From assembly GCA_023404345.1 (NCBI GenBank), contig JAEYCB010000023.1, forward strand, positions 1 through 33,308: 33,308 bases of DNA. Reading direction: 5' to 3'. Every line of letters starts with the position of its first letter. Within the stretch, counting starts at the first letter, position 1. This document shows positions 6,958 to 14,965 of the stretch, one piece after another. The translations under genes were made by a program, and so were the position numbers. The notes beneath the pieces are model-generated. The model was not told the DNA's origin and made no database searches. It saw only the letters and a list, made by a program, of their open reading frames with translations. This DNA is from Bacillota bacterium (GTDB lineage Bacteria > Bacillota > Clostridia > Christensenellales > Aristaeellaceae).

Positions 6958-9900
6958 ATGGCAAAGCATATTCCCGGAGCTTTCAGGCGCATGCTTGCGT
7001 TTGTAACCAGCGTGCTGCTGATTGCGGCTCAGCTGGTATTGCCTGTGGCCGCTCTGGCGCAGGATATCAGCATGCTGCCTACCGTAACGCTGCAGTGGAC
7101 GGCAGTTGCGGATGGAAGCGTGCAGAGCACCACCGTGATGGCAAGCCTCTATGGCGAGCAGGTAGTTTATTGGGCTACCGTGCCCGAGGAGGCACTGCAG
7201 ACCGGCGTAACCATTGCCGGCATCACCGGTACGGAGGACCCCTCTGTGGTGACGTACGCGCCCGCCGCCGGTACGCCCGTGAATGGCAATTCCACGGCGG
7301 TGGACGGTATTCCGGCCGTCAATATCGAGGTATGGCGCAACGGCGTTTTTGAAATTGCCTATCCGCTGTATCTGTCCGTGATTCCCATGCCACCGTATCA
7401 GCCGGTGGGGCCCACCAGCGGCACGGTGCATATCTCCTACAGCTTTGCTGGCAGCGAGCTTTACGGCTTTGACGAGACGGTACCGGCGGAGGGCCGCAGC
7501 TTTGCGCCGGACGCGTCGCTGGTGCCGGCGGGCTACGAGCTTGTCAGCACGGGCGAAGTGTTGGTGACGCTCAATCCCGACGGAACCACCAGCCCCAACC
7601 CCGTGGTTTTTGAGGTGCAGCAGAGCGCGCCGCAGGTCGTCAACTCGACGGTTACGTTCCATCATCTCGACGAAGTGACCGGCCAGCAGATCACCGGCGA
7701 CACCTGGCAGGATCTGGAGCCCGAAACCTACAGCGCCTCCACCTATCAGCAGGCGGTGGAGGGATATACCTATTCGTCCGCCAGCCCCGATCCGTTCGTG
7801 GTGGACGGCATGGGCACGCCCGTCGAGGTGACGCTGTACTATACGCCCAGCGCGCCGCAGGTCGTCAACTCGACGGTGACGGCCCATCATGTGGACGCGC
7901 AGACCGGCCAGCCGGTCACCGGCGACACCACGGCGGAAGCCGAGGCAAACCGGGAGACCTATTCCTCCGTCTACCAGCAGACGGTTGAGGGCTATACCTA
8001 CTCCCATGCCGAACCGGAGAGCTTTACGCCGGACGGCATGGGCACGCCCGTCGAGGTGACGCTGTACTACACGCAGAATGCGCCGGAGCCGGTCAACTCG
8101 ACGGTCACGATCCATCACAGGGATGCCGCCGACACGGGCGTTTCCCTTGCCGACGACACCACGCAGAGTCTTCCGGCGGGGCCGTATGATTCGGCGGCGT
8201 ACGCCATCGGCATCGACGGATATACCTTCCAGAGTGCGGACCCCGTGAGCTTTAACGTGGACGGGGCGGGCACGCCTGTGGAAGTGACGCTGTACTACGC
8301 GCAGAACGCGCCGGAGCCGGTCAACTCGATGGTCACGTTCCATCACAAGGACGCCGCCACCGATCAGGAGCTGACCAGCACGCAGCAGGAGCTTGCGCCC
8401 AATACCTATCCCTCCGCGGACTACAAGACGGAGATCGAGGGCTATACCTACGCTTCGGCCGCTCAGGAGAGCTTTACGGTGGACGGCACGGGCACGCCTG
8501 TTGACGTAACGCTGTATTACAATCAGAATGCCCCCACCGAGCCCGTCGTGTTGGAGGAGTACACCAACCAGTACGGCATCACCACCAAGGGCAGCCTGAA
8601 CCTGCGCTCCAGCCCGACCACCGGGGTCAACAACCAGGTGGTTCAGGGCGTGAAGAAGGATGTCATCATGCCCACCACCCAGCGCGTGCAGGGCTTTGAC
8701 AACGACGGCAAAAGCTGGTACCGGGTCAACTACAACGGAACGGACTGCTACGTGCGGGACGACTGCTTCCGCCTGCTCACCGAGGAGGAGATGCAGCAGT
8801 ACCTGAACGTAGAAGTGCCCGTCAAATACGTGGACCAGGCCACCGGCGAGGCATTTTACACCACCACCGCCCAGTGCATGAAGGGTGGCAGCGTGACCGT
8901 CGAAGTGGACCTGAACCAGGCGCAGGGCTACACGCTTGTGAGCGAGGCCAGCGTGCAGGTGTCTGCGGATGCCAACGGCACGCTGACCCGGACGGAGGTT
9001 GTGTTCACCTTCGCCAAGGAGCAGCAGGCAGTGAAGGGCACCGTCAGCGCCATCTATGTGGACGAGGCGCAAAAGCCCGTGGCGGAGCCGCAGACGTTCG
9101 AACGCGATCCCGGCAGCTACTCTGTCAATGAGTTTGCCATCAACACGCCCGAAGGGTATGAGCCTCTGCAGGTCAACGTGCAGGAGGTTATTGTACACGA
9201 AGACGGTACTGTGGAGCCGGAAACGGTCGTCTTTACCTACGCGGTGAAGCAGACGGAGCCGGTGAACTCGCTGGTTACCTTCCACCATATGTGCGACGGC
9301 GCGTCCATTGCCGCCGACACCCAGCAGGAGCTTGCGCCCAACACCTACAACGCAGCCGACTATCAGACGGCGGTGGAGGGCTATACCTACGCGGGCGCCA
9401 GCCCTGAATCCTTCACCGTGGACGGCAGCGGCGCGCCCATTGAGGTGACGCTAACCTATACCAAGAACGCGCCGCAGGTGGTCAACTCCATCGTAACATT
9501 CCACCATGTGGACGCAAACGGCGCGCCTATTGCCGCCGATACCCAGCAGGAGCTTGCGCCCAACACCTACAGCGCTTCCGGCTATCAGGTGACCGTGCCG
9601 GGCTATACCTACACCAGCGCCAGTCCCGAATCCTTCACCGTGGACGGCAAGGGAACGCCGGTTGAGGTGACGCTGACCTATACCAAGGATCTTGTAGCTT
9701 CGAAGGTCACGTTCCACCATGTGGATGCGGATGGCAAGCCTCTGATGGAGGACCGCACCGTGGAGGTCGCGCCTTCGGCGGAGGCCTACCGCTCTGAAAG
9801 CTATGCCACGGCTGCGCCGGAGGGCTACCTCTACGCCAGTGCCAACCCGGAGACCTTCACCGTGGACGGCAGCGGTACGCCCATCACCGTGGTATTTACC

Positions 9901-12900
9901 TATGCGCAAAAGCCCGCCGTGACCGCTGCGGTCACCTTTGAATACGTATCCGAGAGCGGCCGTGCGGTGGCAGATCCCCTTACGGTGCAGCTTCCCGTAG
10001 GAACGACCGACGTGATGGAGTACCGCGCGGTGGTGGACGGCTATACCTTCAAGTCCGTCAGTAGCCAGACCGTTGAGGTCAGCCAGGATGGCAAGGCTAC
10101 ACCTGCGAAGGTCACCTTCATCTACACCGAAAACCCCACTACCGCCACGGTTCAGGTCCACTACCGCAACAGTATCGGCGACGACCTGCCCGGCTCGCCG
10201 GTGATCAAACAGCTTGGACCGGGAACGCATATCATCCAGCCTGAGAACGTGCCGGCCGGCTATGTCATCAGCAGCAGCGCGCAGCCCCAGCCCGTTACCG
10301 TATCTGATGATCTGGTGGCTACGCCCAACAGCATCAGCTTTACCTGCTATGATGCCAACATTACCGGCACTTTGACCATCAACTACTACGACATTGCTGA
10401 CCTCAGCAAGCCCATCGCCACCGAGCAGCGCCAGCTCAAGCCTGGTCCGCAGACCGTGGCGGCGGATGACTCGGTCGTGGCCAAGGTGGGCAACTACCAG
10501 CGCACCGAGGGCTACGCCGATCAGCAAGTACAGGTCAACGAAAACGGCACGGTGGTGCCCGCAACGATCTCCTTCTACTACAAGTCCGTGCAGAACACCA
10601 GCTACGTGGGCTACGCAGTGACCACCCGCCAGACGGCCATGCGCTCCAGCGCTGCCGCTAACGGCGCCGTGACGCAGACGCTGACTGTGAACACGCTGCT
10701 GTACATCAATGGTCAGCAGCAGGTGAGCGGCGTTACCTGGGACAGCTCCCAGACGGTGTTGGGCGGCACCTCGGCCTCCGGTTGGGTGACTGACGCCGAC
10801 GTGCGCCATATCAGCGCCGCAGAGGCACAGGCCATTATCGATCAGTATAACCGGCAGCAGCAAAAGCCCACGCAGAGCCCCGGCTACTATATCACCCTCT
10901 ATGACAGCGTGCCGCTTCGTGCCTATACCAACATCTACGCCGAAGCCCGCTATCTCAAGAAGGACACTGTGGTTTATGTGCACAGCCAGGAGTACGACGG
11001 CAGCCGCAACATCTGGCACCTGACCACCTATGACGGTGTGACCGGCTATGTGCTCAACGGCCAGCTGCGTAAGCTGACTGACGAGGAAGTGAAGAACTAC
11101 CTCGCCAGCGGCAATCCTTCCAAACCGGACAATCCGGGTGGCAACCCCTATGATCCCAATGGCAAGTCCAGCTATGGCTATATCACGGCCAACAGCGTCA
11201 ACTTCCGTACCTCGCCCAATGGCAGCCGCATCAAGCAGCTTAACAAGTACGCCATGGCCATGATTCTGGGTACCCAGCAGGTCAACGGCGTCACCTGGTA
11301 TAATGTCAACTACAATGGTCAGATCGGCTGGATTCATGGCGACTACTTCCATCAGATGACACTGACGGAGTTTAACTCCTTCCTCAGCAGTCCGCAGTAT
11401 CAACAGGGAATTACCAACAACGCGGTGGCTACGGCTACTCCTAAGCCCAGCACCGGCGGCAGCACGTCCGGCAGCTCGGGATCGGCTTCGCAGGGTAATG
11501 TATCCTCGGTGGAGGACTGGAATGTCGGTAAGTGGGAGAACACAGGCGCGAATACGCAGAACACGTATGCTCCCTTCAACCCGTATGCTACCCCGGTGGT
11601 TACCACCACGCCCAAGGATCAGTACATGACCAAGGACGCAACGGTAAAATTCTACCAGTCGCCGGACGCGGCGTCCAGCAGCCTGACCTTGCCTGCCAAC
11701 GCCACGTTGAATGTGCTCGAAACGGTGACGAAGGACAACAAGAAATGGTACAAGGTGCAGTACAACGGTCAGACCGGTTATGTGGAGGCCGAGGCAGCAC
11801 TGACGGAAGTAACCGCCAGCGCCAGCCCCACGCCCACCAGCACCTTCGTGATCGGCACCATGATTCCCATCAACTACGATGATGAGACGGTCGAGACGCA
11901 GACCTCCGGCGTGCCGTGGGGCCTGATCGGAGGAGCCGTGGTGGTCATCGGCGGCGCGGGCGGCGCCTACGCCTACGCCCTCAACCAGAATAAGAAGCGC
12001 AAGGCTGCCGCCGCGCGTGCGGCTGCCAGCAGGCGTGCCGCTACCGCAGCCGGAACAACCGCTGCCGGAGCAGCCGGAGCTACCAGCCCCTATGCCCGCC
12101 GTGCTGCTGCTGCGCCCATCGCTCCCGGAACCAAGCGCGACGAGTCTACCAATCCTCAGAACAAATCGGCCGGAAGCGCCACATATGCAGGTGTGAAGAA
12201 CCCCTATAGCACTGGCAGCATCACCGGCACGCAGAATCCCTACAGCCGGCCTGCGTCTGCGCCGGGAACCGGTTCCGCTGCGAACGGCAACCATAATAAT
12301 GCCTATGGCGGCGCATCAGCGGCGGGCACGGCCCAGAATCCCTACGCCAGAAGCACGCAGTCGAGTGCGGGCGCCAATGCCGCCGCAGCGGCTGGCACAA
12401 CGCAGAACCCTTACGCCAGAAGCACGCAGACGGGTGCCAGCACCAATGCCTCTGCAACGACGTTTACAACCCAGAACCCTTATGCCAGAAGCACGCAGAC
12501 GGGTACGGGCGCTAATGCTGCCGGAGTGACGGGAACGGCGCAGAACCCCTATGCCACAAGCACGACAACCACTGCAAGCCCCTATGGCACGACCGGTATG
12601 CAGAGCGCTTCCACGGCAGGCAAATCGGCTGTTACGCAAGCTGCCAGTGTAGGAGAAACTGCAACCAAGGCCCGTACGGATGCCGCGGCAACGAAGATCC
12701 CCTATGCGGACGGAACGCTGCCTGCAAACGGTAGCGCTGCTGGTTCTGCAAGTACTGCTTCTGCAAGTACTGCTTCTGCAAGCAGCACCATCAGTCCGGC
12801 AACCGCGGCCACGGCAAGCAATGGCCTGCATAGCGCCGGTAGCCTGGAAAGCCCAAGCACAACCGCTTCTTCTGCCGGTACTGCAGCTTCGTCTGCCAAT

Positions 12901-13047
12901 CCTTATGCGCGCCCGCTGGGCGCGGTGCCTGCTCCCCAGTCTTCCACGCAGGACAGCCAAGGCACGGATGCGTCCGCCCGCAGGCGGTCCACCCGTATGC
13001 AGCGCTATCATGCGGCCGGTGGGGATGAAGAAAGCAGCGATACCTGA
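6958..13047 (+). CDS. Giant membrane-anchored surface protein with MucBP-like and SH3-like repeats
   Basis: 2029 residues; start ATG follows AAGGAGGA. Residues 1-35 are a signal peptide ending ALA-QD. Residues about 149-1205 hold some 13 beta-rich repeats of 70-76 residues with the theme VTFHH.D..G, a middle EGYTY.SA and an end VEVTL.Y; these resemble MucBP domains of adhesins. An SH3-like module (about 535-605, GSLNLRSSP) interrupts them after repeat 5. Further SH3-like modules lie at about 1210-1290, 1307-1385, 1404-1480 (NSVNFRTSPNGS) and 1555-1620. A membrane span at 1652-1675 is followed by KKRK, so the last 354 residues should be cytoplasmic. That tail is Ala/Ser/Thr-rich with repeated NPYAR motifs and ends RRRSTRMQRY plus an acidic tip. 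There is no LPXTG sorting signal. The likely role is a wall-spanning adhesin or glycan-binding scaffold; binding targets are unknown. It appears to be transcribed alone. Confidence 0.88.
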   Translation: MAKHIPGAFRRMLAFVTSVLLIAAQLVLPVAALAQDISMLPTVTLQWTAVADGSVQSTTVMASLYGEQVVYWATVPEEALQTGVTIAGITGTEDPSVVTYAPAAGTPVNGNSTAVDGIPAVNIEVWRNGVFEIAYPLYLSVIPMPPYQPVGPTSGTVHISYSFAGSELYGFDETVPAEGRSFAPDASLVPAGYELVSTGEVLVTLNPDGTTSPNPVVFEVQQSAPQVVNSTVTFHHLDEVTGQQITGDTWQDLEPETYSASTYQQAVEGYTYSSASPDPFVVDGMGTPVEVTLYYTPSAPQVVNSTVTAHHVDAQTGQPVTGDTTAEAEANRETYSSVYQQTVEGYTYSHAEPESFTPDGMGTPVEVTLYYTQNAPEPVNSTVTIHHRDAADTGVSLADDTTQSLPAGPYDSAAYAIGIDGYTFQSADPVSFNVDGAGTPVEVTLYYAQNAPEPVNSMVTFHHKDAATDQELTSTQQELAPNTYPSADYKTEIEGYTYASAAQESFTVDGTGTPVDVTLYYNQNAPTEPVVLEEYTNQYGITTKGSLNLRSSPTTGVNNQVVQGVKKDVIMPTTQRVQGFDNDGKSWYRVNYNGTDCYVRDDCFRLLTEEEMQQYLNVEVPVKYVDQATGEAFYTTTAQCMKGGSVTVEVDLNQAQGYTLVSEASVQVSADANGTLTRTEVVFTFAKEQQAVKGTVSAIYVDEAQKPVAEPQTFERDPGSYSVNEFAINTPEGYEPLQVNVQEVIVHEDGTVEPETVVFTYAVKQTEPVNSLVTFHHMCDGASIAADTQQELAPNTYNAADYQTAVEGYTYAGASPESFTVDGSGAPIEVTLTYTKNAPQVVNSIVTFHHVDANGAPIAADTQQELAPNTYSASGYQVTVPGYTYTSASPESFTVDGKGTPVEVTLTYTKDLVASKVTFHHVDADGKPLMEDRTVEVAPSAEAYRSESYATAAPEGYLYASANPETFTVDGSGTPITVVFTYAQKPAVTAAVTFEYVSESGRAVADPLTVQLPVGTTDVMEYRAVVDGYTFKSVSSQTVEVSQDGKATPAKVTFIYTENPTTATVQVHYRNSIGDDLPGSPVIKQLGPGTHIIQPENVPAGYVISSSAQPQPVTVSDDLVATPNSISFTCYDANITGTLTINYYDIADLSKPIATEQRQLKPGPQTVAADDSVVAKVGNYQRTEGYADQQVQVNENGTVVPATISFYYKSVQNTSYVGYAVTTRQTAMRSSAAANGAVTQTLTVNTLLYINGQQQVSGVTWDSSQTVLGGTSASGWVTDADVRHISAAEAQAIIDQYNRQQQKPTQSPGYYITLYDSVPLRAYTNIYAEARYLKKDTVVYVHSQEYDGSRNIWHLTTYDGVTGYVLNGQLRKLTDEEVKNYLASGNPSKPDNPGGNPYDPNGKSSYGYITANSVNFRTSPNGSRIKQLNKYAMAMILGTQQVNGVTWYNVNYNGQIGWIHGDYFHQMTLTEFNSFLSSPQYQQGITNNAVATATPKPSTGGSTSGSSGSASQGNVSSVEDWNVGKWENTGANTQNTYAPFNPYATPVVTTTPKDQYMTKDATVKFYQSPDAASSSLTLPANATLNVLETVTKDNKKWYKVQYNGQTGYVEAEAALTEVTASASPTPTSTFVIGTMIPINYDDETVETQTSGVPWGLIGGAVVVIGGAGGAYAYALNQNKKRKAAAARAAASRRAATAAGTTAAGAAGATSPYARRAAAAPIAPGTKRDESTNPQNKSAGSATYAGVKNPYSTGSITGTQNPYSRPASAPGTGSAANGNHNNAYGGASAAGTAQNPYARSTQSSAGANAAAAAGTTQNPYARSTQTGASTNASATTFTTQNPYARSTQTGTGANAAGVTGTAQNPYATSTTTTASPYGTTGMQSASTAGKSAVTQAASVGETATKARTDAAATKIPYADGTLPANGSAAGSASTASASTASASSTISPATAATASNGLHSAGSLESPSTTASSAGTAASSANPYARPLGAVPAPQSSTQDSQGTDASARRRSTRMQRYHAAGGDEESSDT
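7402..10572 (+). repeat. Coding array of about 13 MucBP-like repeats, 70-76 codons each
   Basis: Repeat starts (by the V-x-HH or equivalent strand) lie near residues 149, 228, 303, 379, 455, 620, 691, 768, 842, 913, 988, 1064 and 1137 of the giant protein. Several copies are nearly identical at DNA level: the 26-bp block at 7627-7652 recurs at 7852-7877 (offset 225 bp), and the 42-bp block at 9307-9348 recurs at 9529-9570 with one difference (offset 222 bp). This points to recent duplication or gene conversion inside the array. Confidence 0.85.
12334..12609 (+). repeat. Four tandem 69-bp units coding a 23-residue QNPYAR repeat
   Basis: Units begin at 12334, 12403, 12472 and 12541, exactly 69 bp apart and in frame. 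Each starts QNPYA; the first three continue RSTQ and the fourth TSTT. The remaining residues are Ala/Thr/Gly/Asn-rich and more divergent. Confidence 0.9.
12745..12783 (+). repeat. 15-bp tandem repeat coding SASTA
   Basis: TCTGCAAGTACTGCT occurs at 12745-12759 and 12760-12774, and a third, truncated copy follows. It is in frame within the tail of the giant protein and is a plausible slippage site. Confidence 0.85.
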
Positions 13048-13057
13048 TAACCCCTCA

Positions 13058-13087
13058 AGGGCCGCGCGGCTTTTGCCGTGCGGCCCT
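13058..13087. other. Long hairpin after the giant gene, no U-tract
   Basis: AGGGCCGCGCGGC pairs with GCCGTGCGGCCCT (13 bp with one G-U wobble) around a TTTT loop, 11 nt after the stop. No T-run follows, so it is either a weak terminator or a 3'-end stabilising/processing structure between this gene and the hydrolase. Confidence 0.6.
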
Positions 13088-13122
13088 ATGCACACCTGGA
13101 TACAAAAGAAGGAGGAAACAAA

Positions 13123-14040
13123 ATGGCGGTTTACGGAACCTTTGCATCCGTTACGGGTCAGCAGCTGGAAAAGGCCTCCTGGCCTGTGGAAGGAACACCC
13201 AGGGGTGTAGTGCAGATTGTGCATGGCATGGCCGAGCACATCAGCCGTTATGATGCGGCGGCGCAGGCACTCAATGCAGCAGGATATGCGGTGGTGGGGC
13301 ATTCCCACCTGGGCCATGGTGAAAAGGCGCCGCTGCTGGGACACTTTGCCGGGGAAAACGGCTGGGATGCACTGATAGAGGATGTGCATGCCCTGCGCCT
13401 TGCAACCCAAAAGGAATACCCTGGCGTTCCCTATTTTCTGCTCGGACATTCCATGGGCAGCTTTGTTACGCGTGGATATTGTCTCAAGCATGAAAAGGGA
13501 CTGGCGGGTGTGGTGCTCAGCGGAACGGGACACTTCTCCAAACCGGTGGTGATGCTGGCTAAAGCCGTGGCGAGTGTGCAATGTGCGCTGGGCGGAGCAA
13601 GGAAACCAAGCCGCCTTGTGGAAAAGCTCAGCTCTGCCGGCTACAATCGGGGATACGAAGACGTGCAGACCAACTTTGACTGGCTCAGCCGGGACAGGGA
13701 TCAGGTGGCACTGTATATCGCGGACCCGTTCTGCGGATTCACCTTTACGGCCGGAGCATATCGCGACATGTTCGACGGCCTGAGCCGTCTCTATCCGGAG
13801 AAACTGGGCACGATGGAAAAGGATGTGCCCGTATACCTGTTTGCAGGAGACATGGACCCTGTGGGCAACCATGGCGAAGGAGTCAAGCAGGTGGCCGAGG
13901 AACTGCGCAGTGCAGGGGTGCGTGATGTGACGCTCCGCCTCTATCCCAGCGGACGACATGAGATGTTTAACGAGATCAATCGCGATGAGGTATATACGGA
14001 CCTGATCGCATGGCTGAACGGAAAGACTGTAGAAGGATAA
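13123..14040 (+). CDS. Alpha/beta hydrolase, monoacylglycerol lipase/lysophospholipase type
   Basis: 305 residues, a full-length serine hydrolase of the Hydrolase_4 group. The ATG at 13123 has AAGGAGG 7 nt upstream; the longer frame from 13078 includes the hairpin. Motifs: VHGMAEHISRYD (oxyanion-hole region), GHSHLGHGE, the nucleophile elbow GHSMGS with Ser110, Asp245 in GDMDPVG, and His279 in GRHEMFNE. Members cleave the acyl ester of monoacylglycerols or lysophospholipids. There is no signal peptide, so it acts in the cytoplasm or at the inner membrane face. It stands between the giant gene and the HAD gene, which has its own promoter. Confidence 0.88.
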   Translation: MAVYGTFASVTGQQLEKASWPVEGTPRGVVQIVHGMAEHISRYDAAAQALNAAGYAVVGHSHLGHGEKAPLLGHFAGENGWDALIEDVHALRLATQKEYPGVPYFLLGHSMGSFVTRGYCLKHEKGLAGVVLSGTGHFSKPVVMLAKAVASVQCALGGARKPSRLVEKLSSAGYNRGYEDVQTNFDWLSRDRDQVALYIADPFCGFTFTAGAYRDMFDGLSRLYPEKLGTMEKDVPVYLFAGDMDPVGNHGEGVKQVAEELRSAGVRDVTLRLYPSGRHEMFNEINRDEVYTDLIAWLNGKTVEG

Positions 14041-14064
14041 AGCTGTTAAAATTTCATTTCTTAA

Positions 14065-14093
14065 TTGTTAAAATCTCCGGGATGTGTTACAAT
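14065..14093 (+). promoter_or_regulatory. Promoter for the HAD phosphatase-ldt-PAQR run
   Basis: TTGTTA (14065-14070), 17-bp spacer, TACAAT (14088-14093), in an AT-rich gap of 104 bp. Confidence 0.75.
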
Positions 14094-14144
14094 GTTTGCA
14101 TCCTAGGGTTTTTTATGCCCCAAATGCCGGGAGGCTGATTACTC

Positions 14145-14945
14145 GTGACCGGAAATGCCTTTAGGGAAAGGCTTTCCCAGGTAAAGTGCTTTATGCTGGA
14201 CATGGATGGTACCTTCTATCTGGGAGATCGTTTGCTGGATGGATCGCTTGATTTTTTGCACGCGCTGGAGCAGACGGGCCGGCGTGCTCTGTTTGTTACT
14301 AACAATTCCAGCAAATCAGCGGACAGGTATGTGGAAAAGCTGAGCAAGATGGGCGTTGGAGAACCGTTTTTGAATGTCCTCACCTCGGGACAAGCGGCGG
14401 GACGCTACTGCCTGCGTACCTTTCCGGGCCAAAAGGCGTTCCTTCTGGGCAATGAACTTCTGCGCGCCGAATTGGAAAAGATGGGGCTGATCATTGACAA
14501 TGAACGCCCTGACTACGTGCTCATTGGCTATGATACCACTCTTGATTACAAAAAGATGACAAAAGTGTGCGACTTGGTGCGGGCGGGATTGCCTTATGTG
14601 GCTACACACCCGGATTTCAACTGTCCCACTGAGACAGGCTTCGCACCGGATATCGGGGCCATTATCGCTTTTATCGAAGCCAGCGCGGGACGAAGGCCGG
14701 ACGTGATTCTGGGCAAGCCCTATGCCGGCATCGTGGAGGAGGCGCTGGCCCTGACAGGCCTGCAAAAACATGAGCTGGCTATGGTGGGCGACCGCCTCTA
14801 TACCGATATTGCCACGGGCCTGAACTTTGGTATTTTGAGCATTCTTGTGCTGACCGGTGAGGCCAGTGAGGCAGATATTGCTGCTACAGGCATTCAGCCT
14901 GATTTAATCTTTGAGCGCCTGAGTGCTATGAACCCCTATTTGTGA
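14145..14945 (+). CDS. HAD superfamily (IIA, NagD-like) phosphatase
   Basis: 266 residues. GTG start with GGGAGG about 11 nt upstream. Motif I is DMDGTFYLG with Asp19 nucleophile and Asp21 acid/base; motif II is FVTNNSS; the IIA cap lies between; motif III is ILGKPYAGI and motif IV MVGDRLYTDIATG. This is the NagD/p-nitrophenyl phosphatase branch, which dephosphorylates nucleotides or sugar phosphates; the physiological substrate is open. It ends 20 nt before the L,D-transpeptidase, so the two are probably co-transcribed. Confidence 0.9.
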   Translation: MTGNAFRERLSQVKCFMLDMDGTFYLGDRLLDGSLDFLHALEQTGRRALFVTNNSSKSADRYVEKLSKMGVGEPFLNVLTSGQAAGRYCLRTFPGQKAFLLGNELLRAELEKMGLIIDNERPDYVLIGYDTTLDYKKMTKVCDLVRAGLPYVATHPDFNCPTETGFAPDIGAIIAFIEASAGRRPDVILGKPYAGIVEEALALTGLQKHELAMVGDRLYTDIATGLNFGILSILVLTGEASEADIAATGIQPDLIFERLSAMNPYL

Positions 14946-14965
14946 CCCGGAAAGGATACGAAAAG

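Noticed and set aside
6931..9288. Minus-strand open frame of 785 codons
   Set aside because: It lies antisense to the MucBP repeats. Repetitive, GC-rich coding sequence avoids stops on the opposite strand; the product is Arg/His/Gly-rich without domains and there is no ribosome binding site.
9451..12294. Minus-strand open frame of 947 codons
   Set aside because: Antisense shadow of the same giant gene, low-complexity product with repeated Gly/His/Val patterns that mirror the sense repeats.
7402..12783. Repeats considered as a CRISPR array
   Set aside because: They are in frame in one long gene, with protein-level conservation and no uniform repeat-spacer structure.
12316..13959. Minus-strand open frame of 547 codons
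   Set aside because: Spans antisense of both the giant gene tail and the hydrolase, crossing the intergenic hairpin. The Arg/Cys-rich product mirrors the NPYAR repeats.
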